DNA of 37,353 bases from a virus: positions 1-37,353 of the IMG/VR virus record IMGVR_UViG_3300044838_000012. The stretch is one strand, 5' to 3'. Shown one piece after another: positions 8,125-16,790 of the stretch. Under the pieces are notes generated by a model. It made no database searches. It saw nothing but the letters and a program-made list of their open reading frames with translations, and was not told the DNA's origin. Numbering within the stretch: position 1 is the stretch's first letter; each line of letters begins with the position of its first letter. Made by a program: the position numbers and the translations under genes.

Positions 8125-9390
8125 CTACGAGACGAGGGTCAGGCCCTGCCACTGGTCATTGGCGTAGACGTACTCTTTGGCCTGTGACGGCGGGAGGTTC
8201 ACATCGCCGCCGCCCTGAATCAGTCCCGCACCCGCTTCGGGTGCCGCCGCAGCGCCGTATTCAGTAACCGCATTGGCCTCATCTATGAGGATCAAGGCCC
8301 CACTGCCATCTGGCGCAACCGGGTTGACTACGGTCACGATCTGACCCGGCGTCTCCGCTGCAATCCCGGAGAGGACGGCAGTCGGAGTGTCTGTGCTCGG
8401 CACCCAGAAGATGTCCCCGTCCGGCGTAAGGTTGCCGGGCGTCGTGTCCCAAGCTGGTTCCGTGTCGCCGGTCTTGCTCTGGCGCGCAACGACATAGCCG
8501 AGCTGCCAGACCTTCCCAACGAAGGTCGCTGGTACGGCGTAGACCTCGTTCCCCTGACCCGATGGGCTGGTCGGGTCAAAGTCCCACGCGACGCGGTTCC
8601 CGGCCGACCAGGGAATCGCCTTCCCAATGTTCTGCCAGCCGAGATCGTTGTCCGTGACGACGTCTCCGATGTTCGGGACGCTCGACCAGTCGGGAGGCGT
8701 TGATCCGGTCGTGCCGCCGGGGAACGGGTCGGGGAAGGCCGGATTGGTAGGCGTCCAGACGAAACCGTTGGCGGTGATCGTCGCGCTCACGTTGAAGTCA
8801 TCGACGGTGTAGGCCGTATCGGGCGTCCAGGGGCCGAGGTAGGCGTTAGGGCCGTCCCAGACGATGTCACCGTCATCGGTAAATCCCGTTTCGCCAGAAT
8901 CGCTGAAGTCCGGCTCGCTTTCGCCGGTCAAACCGGCCAGCGGTGCGGCAGCCCGGAAGACGGTCGAGTCGTCTGCGGTCGGCACGACAAACGCTCCTGC
9001 GGATGTCCACCCGGTCTGGCCGTCTGTGCTCGCGTCTGGCCCCTGCGCGTCGTAGTCGTGGTTGGCCTGCCACGGCTGAGGCGTCGGGTCTAACAGAACT
9101 ACGTCGGCACCAGCGGGGGCAATGCCACCGAGGATGAAGCCGTTTTGTGTGAGCGCGTAGGGCATCGAACCGCCGCTCGGCGGCTCACCAGCCCACTCAC
9201 CCTCCGCCACCGTCAACACATCACCCTCATCCGTCGGATCAGGCAACGCACCAGCCCCCGCTACCGACGTCACTGCCCCGTCCGGCGCCATCTTCTTGAA
9301 CACCCCGTCCGTGTCGACGAAGAAGATGTCCGTCTCATGCTGCGGCAACGCCAGCTTCGGCGTCCTACGCAACCGCAGAAAACTCCCCAC
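8125..9390 (-). CDS. Repeat-containing structural protein (putative fibre or decoration)
   Basis: A 421-residue protein with a GTG start that overlaps the upstream glycosyltransferase by 26 bases. The N-terminal DIFFVDTDGVFKKMAPDG is typical of tail or head fibre beginnings. Three related repeats of 70-80 residues start near Trp107, Trp188 and Trp261, each with W-x-A/P, a Gly/Ser-Pro-x-W or -F segment and a DGDIxW or DNDLGW ending. Such Trp- and Gly-rich repeats occur in carbohydrate-binding and decoration proteins of phages. Its close neighbour is a glycosyltransferase, so it could be the modified substrate; that is inference. Confidence 0.6.
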   Translation of the reverse strand: MGSFLRLRRTPKLALPQHETDIFFVDTDGVFKKMAPDGAVTSVAGAGALPDPTDEGDVLTVAEGEWAGEPPSGGSMPYALTQNGFILGGIAPAGADVVLLDPTPQPWQANHDYDAQGPDASTDGQTGWTSAGAFVVPTADDSTVFRAAAPLAGLTGESEPDFSDSGETGFTDDGDIVWDGPNAYLGPWTPDTAYTVDDFNVSATITANGFVWTPTNPAFPDPFPGGTTGSTPPDWSSVPNIGDVVTDNDLGWQNIGKAIPWSAGNRVAWDFDPTSPSGQGNEVYAVPATFVGKVWQLGYVVARQSKTGDTEPAWDTTPGNLTPDGDIFWVPSTDTPTAVLSGIAAETPGQIVTVVNPVAPDGSGALILIDEANAVTEYGAAAAPEAGAGLIQGGGDVNLPPSQAKEYVYANDQWQGLTLVS

Positions 9391-10120
9391 ACCCCACCTC
9401 CCTCATCTCGTCGAGCGCAGCCACCGGATACACCCCGGACAACGCCTCGAACGGATCCTCAACCTCCGGGCCACGCCGGAACCCAGTCAACATCGAGTAG
9501 CTGTTCAACTGCTCGCCGCTCGATTTCCAGTCCACGATCTGCAACGGATGCACGTCGAGATCGACGGTGCGAGGGAACTGGCCGCGACTCGCATACTTCA
9601 AGCCCTCGAGAGCGCTGGTGTCCACGGCGCGGTAGCGGTCCTCAGCGGCCGGCCGATACCCAGCCGCCGCGAGCAGACGGCGGGACAGAATCCTGACCCC
9701 GCAGCCGCCCTTGTAACCGACCCGCAATCGCGACAACCGAGTCCGCGTCTCATCGACAACTGCGAGCTGCCGGAACACGCCAACCTCATCGTCGCGCGGT
9801 AGCCGGGACAGGATCACCGGGTCGATCCAGTCGTCGCTGCCACAAGGGATCACGAAGTCGGCAGGCTCAGAGTTGAACTCCGGGTCGCACGCCTTCTGGA
9901 ACCCGTCGTTGAACTTCCGGCCCAGAAACGCATTGTCTCGTCGCACGGTCGCGAAGCCGAGATCAGCCGCGACGTCCAAGCTGGCGTCGTCGCCGACCAC
10001 CACAGCCGTCGCCTCCACGCCGTACTCAGCCGCAGCGAGACAGGTACGCGCGAGCTGGCGCAGACAGACGCGCGTCAACGCGAGACGGCCGTGCACCGGG
10101 ACGAGGAACCAAACCCTCAC
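9365..10120 (-). CDS. GT-A type glycosyltransferase (family 2-like) in the tail gene cluster
   Basis: A 251-residue protein. It starts VRVWFLVPVHGR at a GTG overlapping the previous stop by GTGA; a longer start at 10159 would overlap more and adds no domain. The nucleotide-sugar fold is seen in AVVVGDDAS (Asp44-Asp45) and in CGSDDWIDP (residues 94-100), the acidic pair expected to bind metal and the sugar nucleotide. It lacks membrane segments and should be cytoplasmic. It lies between a tail terminator-like gene and a repeat-rich structural protein, which suggests glycosylation of virion proteins. Glycosyltransferases modifying capsids and tails are known from actinobacteriophages. Confidence 0.75.
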   Translation of the reverse strand: MRVWFLVPVHGRLALTRVCLRQLARTCLAAAEYGVEATAVVVGDDASLDVAADLGFATVRRDNAFLGRKFNDGFQKACDPEFNSEPADFVIPCGSDDWIDPVILSRLPRDDEVGVFRQLAVVDETRTRLSRLRVGYKGGCGVRILSRRLLAAAGYRPAAEDRYRAVDTSALEGLKYASRGQFPRTVDLDVHPLQIVDWKSSGEQLNSYSMLTGFRRGPEVEDPFEALSGVYPVAALDEMREVGCGEFSAVA

Positions 10121-10560
10121 GAGAATCCGTCCTCGCTCGTGAGCGTCCCGACCTTCCACTCCTGGCCGACATACTGGACGACTTTCCCCGAGGGATCGGT
10201 ATAGAGGCGGAAGCCGGTCGGCCCGCTGATCATGATGTTGTCGATCAGGCCGTCGAGCTTCGTGTCGGCGAGAAGCGCGGCCCGCACAGAACCATCGCCG
10301 GTCGGCGCGCGCGAGGCGAGAAGGAAATCCTGGACGCTCTCACCGTCCGCCGTCGCGGTCCGCATCCGGATCGTCCACCAATGCGTCCGCGACTCGGGTC
10401 CGAACGCGAGGTCCTCCTCCGCCGGGTCAGCCGGGTAGATGTCGATCTGGGCCTGACCGGGCGCGAACACCATCCTGGACGCGACCTCGACGTCCTCCGT
10501 GGCAGCGAGGTCAATGAGGGCTTCTGCGAGGGCGTCTGCGATCTGGGCCGGAGTAGTCAA
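10117..10560 (-). CDS. Tail terminator-like head-tail joining protein
   Basis: A 147-residue protein when started at the TTG at 10560, which overlaps the previous stop as TTGA; a start at 10614 would give 165 residues. The pattern ESRTHWWTIRMRTAT, DGSVRAALLADTKLDGL, FRLYTDPSGKVVQYVGQEW is that of small tail terminator or joining proteins of siphoviruses. Its position after the connector and before the tail genes agrees. No enzyme motif. Confidence 0.6.
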   Translation of the reverse strand: MTTPAQIADALAEALIDLAATEDVEVASRMVFAPGQAQIDIYPADPAEEDLAFGPESRTHWWTIRMRTATADGESVQDFLLASRAPTGDGSVRAALLADTKLDGLIDNIMISGPTGFRLYTDPSGKVVQYVGQEWKVGTLTSEDGFS

Positions 10561-10931
10561 ATCAGGCCCCAACTGCGTTTTAGCGGCGCCAAGGTATTGC
10601 TGTGCCGCTCCCACGAGTTCCTAGGCGTCAAGAACGGCGTCTCGCCGCCCAAGCCGATCACACCGACCGGCAACCCCTCGATCACCCACAGGTCGGCAGC
10701 CCTGGACAGATTCACGGTCGCGGCCAGTGCGAGGTAGTCCTCGTTGGCGGGGCTAGCGTCCAAGAGCGCCACTCCCTCAGGGCCGATCTCCGTGTCGATC
10801 TCGAGCGCCGCCGCATCCAAGACGCGCTGAAGGTCAGCCTCGCGCGTGGTCGCGTTGACCTTTAACTGTTGGGCGAGCGTCTCGACGTTTGCGTATGCCA
10901 TGGCGTCATACGCTGGGCGCCCCCGAGCCAT
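10557..10931 (-). CDS. Head-tail connector (gp6-like) protein
   Basis: A 124-residue, mainly helical protein: YANVETLAQQLKV, READLQRVLDAAALEIDTEIG, YLALAATVNLSRAADLWVIEG. This matches DNA-packaging adaptor proteins that sit under the portal. A second ATG at 10901 (MAYANVETLAQQ) is the better fit to the family and may be the true start. An inverted repeat (CTGGGCG at about 10912-10918 and CGCCCAG at about 10940-10946) surrounds the upstream start and could form a hairpin in the mRNA. Confidence 0.7.
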   Translation of the reverse strand: MARGRPAYDAMAYANVETLAQQLKVNATTREADLQRVLDAAALEIDTEIGPEGVALLDASPANEDYLALAATVNLSRAADLWVIEGLPVGVIGLGGETPFLTPRNSWERHSNTLAPLKRSWGLI

Positions 10932-10959
10932 GACCAGGGACGCCCAGCATCAGTCCTCT

Positions 10960-11385
10960 CTACGTGGTGTTCAGGCTCGGTGCCCCAGTCAGCCGGAACG
11001 TCACCGGGTTCGGGCTCAGTTCGCCTGCGGCTCCCTGGAGGAACTTGTAGGCGTACAGCTTCACGTTCGCCACGAAGACGGGATTGTCGCTCGCTCCCGC
11101 GTCGCCCTTCGGCCCGATCCGGATCTCGAACTCGTCGTTCGATTCCGACAACGGCCAGAGGGTCTCGTGGACGCCTCCGCTGTCGAACCCCTGGTAGAAT
11201 TCGACGGTGATCGTGCCGGACTTGAGGCCCGGCTCGAACTCGTGCCAGCCATCACCTCCGAACGTGTCGGCTGCGAGCTCGTCGGCGGACGTGTCGACAT
11301 CGACCGACCGTGCGCTCCTGGTCAGCGTCGTGCCGTCGACCATGACCGACACGTCGCGGAGAACGAGCTTCTCTGGCGTACTCAT
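10960..11385 (-). CDS. Putative major tail (tube) protein
   Basis: A 141-residue protein with a clear AGGGGGAG site before ATG 11385. The sequence KLVLRDVSVMVDGTTLTRSARSV, TFGGDGWHEFEPGLKSGTITVEF and PVTFRLTGAPS has the beta pattern and wording of siphovirus tail tube proteins. It directly follows the capsid gene and precedes the connector gene, which is earlier than usual for a tube protein. A head decoration role is the main alternative. Confidence 0.55.
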   Translation of the reverse strand: MSTPEKLVLRDVSVMVDGTTLTRSARSVDVDTSADELAADTFGGDGWHEFEPGLKSGTITVEFYQGFDSGGVHETLWPLSESNDEFEIRIGPKGDAGASDNPVFVANVKLYAYKFLQGAAGELSPNPVTFRLTGAPSLNTT

Positions 11386-11400
11386 GCTCGCTCCCCCTTT

Positions 11401-12663
11401 CTAGGTTGCCGGGCCGATGTCGGCGAACCGCTCGTCGTCGAAGCTGATCGCCTTGAACGCGCCGATCACGCCGACCTCGAGGCCGCCGATCGACGGCTCC
11501 ACCGCGCGGAGTTGGACGGGCGCGCCTGCGGTCTCGCCGACGAGGAGCGCCTTGCTGTCCCCGACGATCGCGGTGCCCGTGTCGAAGCCGATGCTCGTGA
11601 CGACATTCAGGCCTGCGAGGCGTCCGGAGAGGCCGGGCAGGTCGAGGTTTCCGGCGTCGATCAGCTTGGTACCGGCGACCGAGGTGAGCGCCGCGGCCAG
11701 CATGAACATGTCGACCGACAGGTAGAGGGTGTCCGGCTTGGCGCGGGTCTCCTCGAACACCTGCGAGAAGCCTCCGAGCACGGCAGTGATCCAGTCCTCG
11801 AACGTGTCCGACGAGGTGCCGGCGAGCGAACCCGACATGACCGTCGCTGCGGCCTTCGCGAGGACGTGGCAGGCTGCCGCCTCGGTCTGGCGGGCGTACG
11901 CCTCACCCATCAGCCGGAAGAACAAGTCGAGCGCCGACGGCGTCGACCAGTTGATCGCCTGCCAGGACAGGTTTCCGGCGCCGAGATACGTGTCCGCGGC
12001 GTCGTCCTCCATCGAGATCCCCATCTTCTGGGAATTGTTCTCGGTCTTCTCGGTGTCCTGGATCCTGACGATCGGCCGCGTGGTGATCTTGGGCCAGGTC
12101 AGCTTGCCGCTGGTGAGGTCGACCCTGTTGCCCGAGACGACGACAGGCCGCGAGGCGTCGATCACGTCCATGATCTGCTGGATGTGGACGGGCGGCAGCA
12201 GGCCGCCGACGTCCGAGGTCAGCGTGTGCGCCGGGGCGCGGGCCAGACGCTCGGTGGCCGCCTGGACTGCCTGCGGTCCCTGCTCGGACTGGACCTTCGA
12301 CCGGATGTCCTCGACGTCGCTGACGAGGCGGTCTCTGGCGTAGGCGGAGAAGGTGCGGTACACGATCTCGTCGCCGTCGCGTTCGACGCCGGGCGCGTTG
12401 CCGACCATGTGGCCGCGCAGGAGCTTCGAGGTCTCCTCGGACTTCTTCTCGCGGTCGAGGTCCTCACCGATCACGGCGAGTTCGGCGTCGATCGCTGCGG
12501 AGCGCTCGCGGAATCCCTTGAGCGTCTCCTCTTCGGAGTCGGTGATGGTGCTGTCGCCGCGGCTGTTGGTGTCGGCGATGAGGTTCTCGCGCATCTCGTC
12601 GAGCTTGACGCGCTCCTCCATCAGCCGTTCGGCGCGGACTCTGGTGTTCGTGAGAGGTGGCAT
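11401..12663 (-). CDS. Major capsid protein, HK97 fold
   Basis: A 420-residue protein with a strong TTGGAGGG site before ATG 12663. Residues 1-80 are charged and coiled-coil (RAERLMEERVKLDEM, LDREKKSEE), like the HK97 delta domain removed by the protease during maturation. The rest has HK97-fold marks: LTSDVGGLLPPVHI near residue 150, ADTYLGAGNLSWQAINWSTP, a long helix, and VGVIGAFKAISFDDERFADI at the end. It follows portal and protease genes in normal order. Confidence 0.85.
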   Translation of the reverse strand: MPPLTNTRVRAERLMEERVKLDEMRENLIADTNSRGDSTITDSEEETLKGFRERSAAIDAELAVIGEDLDREKKSEETSKLLRGHMVGNAPGVERDGDEIVYRTFSAYARDRLVSDVEDIRSKVQSEQGPQAVQAATERLARAPAHTLTSDVGGLLPPVHIQQIMDVIDASRPVVVSGNRVDLTSGKLTWPKITTRPIVRIQDTEKTENNSQKMGISMEDDAADTYLGAGNLSWQAINWSTPSALDLFFRLMGEAYARQTEAAACHVLAKAAATVMSGSLAGTSSDTFEDWITAVLGGFSQVFEETRAKPDTLYLSVDMFMLAAALTSVAGTKLIDAGNLDLPGLSGRLAGLNVVTSIGFDTGTAIVGDSKALLVGETAGAPVQLRAVEPSIGGLEVGVIGAFKAISFDDERFADIGPAT

Positions 12664-12809
12664 GTGCCCTCCAAAAGACGTGGATTGGTCTTCTGGCGGG
12701 TGCGGCCCTCAGATCCGGCTGGGGTGCGCCTCGGTGTGCGGGCGGGTGACAGCTGCGGAACGGCCGGGTGCGCCTTGCCGTGGAGGTTAGCTAATCGAAC
12801 GGCTGTTGT
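12664..12809 (-). promoter_or_regulatory. 146 bp leader ahead of the capsid gene
   Basis: This is the longest gap in the structural block, where genes otherwise overlap. It ends in a strong ribosome binding site for the capsid. A TAGACA sequence with TAACCT 17 bases downstream is a weak promoter candidate. High capsid output would justify a promoter or processing site here, but the motif match is poor. Confidence 0.35.
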
Positions 12810-13007
12810 CTAGCTTGAAACCCGATCTTGACGGGCCGCAACTTGCTTCCTTAGGGGACAAAACAGGCCCGTCTTCTCGTCCTGGACGAATCCCGGCTGG
12901 TCGGGCTCCTTCTCCGTAAGCGCCCAGGCATTACCCTGCTCAGGCGTTGGAACCTCGTTGGCGTACGGAGTATCCCCGACCCAGCCCTTCACTGTCCGAT
13001 CAGCCAC
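12810..13007 (-). CDS. Small hypothetical protein between protease and capsid
   Basis: A 65-residue protein starting at a GTG (MADRTVKGWVGDTPYANEV), five bases past the protease stop. It is polar with several Gln, Glu and Pro residues and ends KQVAARQDRVSS. Upstream extension to 13118 is only a shadow of the protease gene. Place and size would suit a minor head protein or scaffold piece, but no family is recognised. Confidence 0.6.
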   Translation of the reverse strand: MADRTVKGWVGDTPYANEVPTPEQGNAWALTEKEPDQPGFVQDEKTGLFCPLRKQVAARQDRVSS

Positions 13008-13008
13008 G

Positions 13009-13983
13009 TCACGCGCCTGCGGCTTTGGCCGTCTGGTTCGTGAACCGTGCCAACATCCGCTTCGCCATAGCGACCGCCTCCTGAGCGCCAGGGAACGTCG
13101 CCTGCGCGCCGCGGCCACTCACGATCGCCTCCAAGGCGTTCACGTTGACGTCGCTCGAGCCGGGATCGCGGACCGGGAAGTGGCATTGGTCCTTCGTCTT
13201 CGCCTGCCCGACGGGGTTGTTGTCGACTAGGCAGGACGCGCAGTAGCTATCTGCGTCCGGCCACCGTGACGCCGAACCGTCCCAGGGCACGTCCACGACC
13301 GCGCGCATCAGTAACTCAGCAGCGTCCGGTGGCAGCAACTGGTCCGGTACCTCTAGCCCTGCGGCGCGCAACTTCCGAATCGTGTTCTCCGGCAACGGCT
13401 GCGAGAGATCCTCCTCCGTCATCGTGATCGGCTCCTCCCTCATCGCGAGAACACGCGCCCCGTCGTACGCGCCCTGACGCAGCAACGCGACCTTGTCCAG
13501 GTGGGCCTTGGCGCGGCGCACCATCCCCTCGCTAGGACGGCCGACGCTGCGGAGCGGCTCGAACTCCATCGACACGGCACCCAGCACATCTTCGCGGACG
13601 AGGTCGAGCGCCTTGTCACCGAGCGCACCGTCGAACACCCGGAAGGTGCCGTAGAAGCCGTCCGGCTCCGAGCGAAGGTGGGTCGCGCGGCCGATCCACG
13701 ACTCGAACCCCTTGTTCAGCTTGAACCCTTCGTGTTCGACGTCCATCACGACGCGGTTGGGAGCACGCACCTGATGGTCGAATACGCCGTCCAAAAATGC
13801 CTCCCTGTAGACAACCTCGGGCGCCCAGGGCGGGTCGCCGACCTCGACGAACTCGTTGTAGGGGACGATCCTGACGTCGAGGGTGCGGCCATCACCGACC
13901 GACAGTTCGGCGGGGAACGCACGCACAAGCCGGGTGCGCGTGGTCGGCTCGGCTGCTGTTTCTTCTACGGCTGTGTTGGTCAT
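13009..13983 (-). CDS. HK97-family prohead protease with C-terminal extension
   Basis: A 324-residue protein. Residues 20-190 are an S78-type prohead protease: RIVPYNEFVEVGD, VVMDVEHEGF with His84, and VLGAVSMEFEP with Ser138, the expected catalytic pair. It cleaves the capsid delta domain during maturation. Residues 215-320 add a helical region with a Cys cluster (CASC about 248-251, Cys at 268) and VNVNALEAIVSGRGAQ, resembling the DUF6582-type extension of some phage proteases, which could serve as scaffold. ATG at 13983 overlaps the portal stop by ATGA. Confidence 0.8.
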   Translation of the reverse strand: MTNTAVEETAAEPTTRTRLVRAFPAELSVGDGRTLDVRIVPYNEFVEVGDPPWAPEVVYREAFLDGVFDHQVRAPNRVVMDVEHEGFKLNKGFESWIGRATHLRSEPDGFYGTFRVFDGALGDKALDLVREDVLGAVSMEFEPLRSVGRPSEGMVRRAKAHLDKVALLRQGAYDGARVLAMREEPITMTEEDLSQPLPENTIRKLRAAGLEVPDQLLPPDAAELLMRAVVDVPWDGSASRWPDADSYCASCLVDNNPVGQAKTKDQCHFPVRDPGSSDVNVNALEAIVSGRGAQATFPGAQEAVAMAKRMLARFTNQTAKAAGA

Positions 13984-15152
13984 ATCGCCTCCACGATCGG
14001 ACGGAGTGGCTCCGCGTTGTCAAGGTTGGCGGGAGAAGCGTTGTCTGCCGGGGATTCCTCCAGGTTCGTCTGGTCGGTCAACGGCTGCGTGAGGTGTGAC
14101 GGGTCGAAGTAGACGGTCGAGCCGCGCGGCAGCATCCTTGCGCTCAACGCGCGCGCGAACCGAGCGCACGTCGCGTGCAGCTCGGTGCGCCACCAGAACT
14201 CTCCCAGCATGGCCGGGTTCTGGTAGGTCAGGCCGCCTGCGAGGACGAGGTTCAGCAGGAACACCGGAACGCCGCAGGAGCTAGCGAGGATGCGCGCGTT
14301 GAATTCCTGGCCTTCGATCATCTGGAGGTCCTTGGCGGTGAAGCCGAGATTGGTGCCTGCGAGCTCGAGGTCTGGCGGCATGATGATCGGCTCGCCGGGT
14401 AGCCGCTCCGAGGCTCCGTCACGGAACTGGGCCTGTAGCGCTTTCGCCTGGTCCTTGTCGATCTTCCTCAGCGCCTTGAGGACGGCGGGCGGTAGGTTGG
14501 TCGTCTGGTTCTTCGCCGCGATCGTCGCGGCGGTGGAGGCGTCCATGATCTGAGCGTAGGAGCGCAGAGCGCTGGTGCCGCGCAAAGCGCCGGGGCGCGG
14601 GTTGCGGCTGATCTGGACTACCCGGTGAGGGTCTAGGTCGGTGCCGGCGATGTCGTAGGCGCGGCGTCCGGTGTCCTCGCTGAAGGTGACGCCCATGTCG
14701 CGTGCTGGGAGAACTGTCCAGGCGAGGGGGAGCCCGGTTGCGTAGTCGCTGGTCATGTAGAGGAAGATGTCACCGTTGCGGTAGTAGTCGTCTACGGCGG
14801 CGTGGAGGGCGTCGGCGAGCCCATTGGGGTACCAGGCGGGGTCGGGGTTGGCGAGCCAGGCGGGCTCGAAGCTGCTGGGGCTGCCAGGGTTGAACTTCAA
14901 GGGCATCGACGCGACCTGTTGCGCGTTGAGTTGGATGCAGCGGTCGGCGACCCAGATGAAGTCGATGAGCCTGGGGGTGAACGCGCTGGAGGTGAGTGTC
15001 TTCCAGAAGGCGCCGATTTGCTGGTCGAAGGTGAGTTCGTTGAGGAGCGAGACTTCGCGCTTCAGCGTGGGCTCGGGGCGAGCATCGCGATCTACGACCT
15101 TGACGGTCTGCCGCTCGCGATAGAGCTCGAGTTCGACGCTTCGCTCATTCAT
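13980..15152 (-). CDS. Portal protein, HK97-like
   Basis: A 390-residue protein. The ATG at 15152 (MNERSVELELYRERQ) overlaps the PIG-L stop by eight bases; a longer start at 15215 is possible. Recognisable portal features: WVADRCIQLNAQQVASMPLKF, YYRNGDIFLYM, the RVVQISRNPRPGALRGTSAL segment, and a helical region with GQEFNARILASSCGVP. The portal dodecamer is the DNA entry channel and docks the terminase. It precedes the protease and capsid genes. Confidence 0.85.
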   Translation of the reverse strand: MNERSVELELYRERQTVKVVDRDARPEPTLKREVSLLNELTFDQQIGAFWKTLTSSAFTPRLIDFIWVADRCIQLNAQQVASMPLKFNPGSPSSFEPAWLANPDPAWYPNGLADALHAAVDDYYRNGDIFLYMTSDYATGLPLAWTVLPARDMGVTFSEDTGRRAYDIAGTDLDPHRVVQISRNPRPGALRGTSALRSYAQIMDASTAATIAAKNQTTNLPPAVLKALRKIDKDQAKALQAQFRDGASERLPGEPIIMPPDLELAGTNLGFTAKDLQMIEGQEFNARILASSCGVPVFLLNLVLAGGLTYQNPAMLGEFWWRTELHATCARFARALSARMLPRGSTVYFDPSHLTQPLTDQTNLEESPADNASPANLDNAEPLRPIVEAI

Positions 15153-15696
15153 GGACGCCAGTTCTACTCTGCGCAAAAGCCCCATCGGAGTCAGCGTCTT
15201 CCCATTGGACAACATACTCGTCCAACGGCCGGACGAAATGCTCCCGCGTCCCAGGATGCTCCTGCTGCGAGCGGTAGCAGGCGAGCGCCCGACGCTTTAT
15301 GGCAGGCCACGATGGCTCGCAGTCTACCCGCGATCCGCGCGTAGTTCTAGCCGTTTTGGTGTAGGTCGTGTAGAAGGTGACCTTGCCGGGCCAGAGCCGG
15401 GCTGCGAGCTCGCCGACCATGTTGTGGTCGGTGTTGCCGTCCAATTCGGGGAGCGGCGCCCAGACGTGTTCGGGGTTGAGTCGTGCGAGGGCTGGTTCGA
15501 GGTCGGTGTCGATCAGGCTGATCCAGGGGCAACCGACGATCACCATTGCGGCTGTGAACTCGGCGAGGCGCACTTCGCGTCCGCCGTGGCGAGTGGCGCC
15601 GGGGAGGCAAAGAATGACGGTTGGGTGTTCTCGGAGGAGCGTTGCACATGCAAATAAGGTCTCATCATCCGCGTGGGGGGCGAGCAGGATCTTCAC
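15145..15696 (-). CDS. PIG-L/LmbE-family deacetylase
   Basis: A 183-residue protein beginning VKILLAPHADDETLF, the PHxDDE zinc-binding motif of GlcNAc-type de-N-acetylases (His8, Asp10, Asp11). A second metal site is suggested by DHNMVGE around His91. The family removes acetyl groups from N-acetylglucosamine-linked substrates. GTG start overlaps the 52-residue gene upstream by GTGA. It closes a cluster of glycosyltransferases, so its substrate is probably a sugar laid down by them. Free-standing phage PIG-L proteins are known, but their substrates are mostly not. Confidence 0.85.
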   Translation of the reverse strand: MKILLAPHADDETLFACATLLREHPTVILCLPGATRHGGREVRLAEFTAAMVIVGCPWISLIDTDLEPALARLNPEHVWAPLPELDGNTDHNMVGELAARLWPGKVTFYTTYTKTARTTRGSRVDCEPSWPAIKRRALACYRSQQEHPGTREHFVRPLDEYVVQWEDADSDGAFAQSRTGVHE

Positions 15697-15851
15697 GAGA
15701 TATCCTCTGGGCGCACTTCCCAGATCGTGGTCCCAACTCCTCTCTCATCAGCAAGCTGCCGGAATTGCAGAGGAATGTGGACCGGAGCGGTCAGTCGCGG
15801 CGGATGAGATTCCCGCGACTTCAGCCCTACCAGACCGGAACCCGATCTCAT
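15693..15851 (-). CDS. Small hypothetical protein, 52 residues
   Basis: ATG at 15851 gives MRSGSGLVGLKSRESHPPRL, with a credible C-terminal half ending TTIWEVRPEDIS; the stop overlaps the PIG-L start by GTGA. The C-terminal part (VHIPLQFRQLADERG) looks like a folded beta-helix unit. No family recognised. The overlap indicates co-translation with the deacetylase. Confidence 0.6.
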   Translation of the reverse strand: MRSGSGLVGLKSRESHPPRLTAPVHIPLQFRQLADERGVGTTIWEVRPEDIS

Positions 15852-15957
15852 CCATGGGTTCCGGGGTTGGCCCGATCAGGGAGCAGGCCGCCGAAGCGTC
15901 TGCACTCAAGCCCGGACTCCGGCCCTAGCTCAGAAAACCCTAGCGTCAGGCTCTCCC

Positions 15958-16581
15958 TCACGGCAGGAACTCCGCCGGCAGGTCACGCGGGTAAGCCTTG
16001 TCGCTGGTGAAGTGGACGTACATGCTGTCGGCGCCCTCGAGGTGGCCGTGGTGGACGCGAAGGCTGGAGGCGGCGATCGCGTCTGCGATTCCGGTCTCGT
16101 CGAATCCGTGGTGCTCGGGGTCCTCGAAGATGGCACGCCAGCCTTCCTGCGCGCGGAAGATGTGGGCGGAGACGGATGCGCGGTAGAGCGTGAATGGGCC
16201 ACACATCTGCGGGTACGGATCGTTGGAATACACGTCGATCCCGTTGAGGAGGTCGTCGCTGATGTAGTCCCAGAGGCGGCCGTAGACGCAGTCGAGGTCG
16301 GTGTGACCCCAAAAATCGAAGCCCTCGATCTCGTCGGCGTACATTTCTCCGAACGCGGGCCGGTAGTCGCACAGCTTGCGCCCGGAGAGCGGTGGACAGG
16401 TGACGCCGAGCGCCTCGATGCGATCACGGATTCGTCGCTCATCGACATCGAGCAGGAAGTCCCAGCCGTGGTCGGCGCTTCTGACGTGAGCGGTGTTGGC
16501 GCACCAGTCACCGATCCAGTCGGGTAGTGGGCCGGCCCAGGGGACGATCATCAGCTTCCTGAGTGGCGCGGCAGACGTCAC
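15958..16581 (-). CDS. DUF6625-like glycosyltransferase-type protein
   Basis: A 207-residue protein from a GTG at 16581 that overlaps the previous stop. It contains LPDWIGDWCANT, KLCDYRPAFGEMYADEIEG, then FDFWGHTDLDCVYGRL with a DLD motif at residues 95-97. This wording fits the DUF6625 group, which looks like GT-A sugar transferases with a DxD metal site. It sits between a split glycosyltransferase gene and a deacetylase gene. Sugar donor and acceptor are unknown. Confidence 0.75.
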   Translation of the reverse strand: MTSAAPLRKLMIVPWAGPLPDWIGDWCANTAHVRSADHGWDFLLDVDERRIRDRIEALGVTCPPLSGRKLCDYRPAFGEMYADEIEGFDFWGHTDLDCVYGRLWDYISDDLLNGIDVYSNDPYPQMCGPFTLYRASVSAHIFRAQEGWRAIFEDPEHHGFDETGIADAIAASSLRVHHGHLEGADSMYVHFTSDKAYPRDLPAEFLP

Positions 16582-16790
16582 TGCTTCACCGCGATCTTTG
16601 GGATCGAGCAAAGGCCGCGATAATCGCCGTCTCCCATGTCGTCCCTGGCGATGGTCACGTACTCGTCCGTCTCGGCCACGACAAACCCGACCGATGTAAT
16701 GACCACCGGCCGCGGGAAGTCGTCCTTGTCGACCTGGCCGTTCTGGAGGGACGAGTCAATCCAGCGCACTGTCCGAAGTAGAGCCATCAC
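16578..16790 (-). CDS. Small hypothetical protein, 70 residues
   Basis: MALLRTVRWIDSSLQNG, followed by VVITSVGFVVAETDEYVTIARD and ending GLCSIPKIAVKQ. This matches, from memory, a common small phage family with a VRWxDS start, an SVGxxVxE core and an IPK ending; its function is unknown. ATG overlaps the stop of the glycosyltransferase gene by ATGA and its stop overlaps the DUF6625-like gene. Confidence 0.7.
   Translation of the reverse strand: MMALLRTVRWIDSSLQNGQVDKDDFPRPVVITSVGFVVAETDEYVTIARDDMGDGDYRGLCSIPKIAVKQ

Noticed and set aside
10846-12813. Long plus-strand ORF of 655 codons
   Set aside because: It is the antisense of the capsid and tube genes; composition is Arg/Val/Leu/Asp-rich without any domain, and no neighbour on the plus strand supports it.
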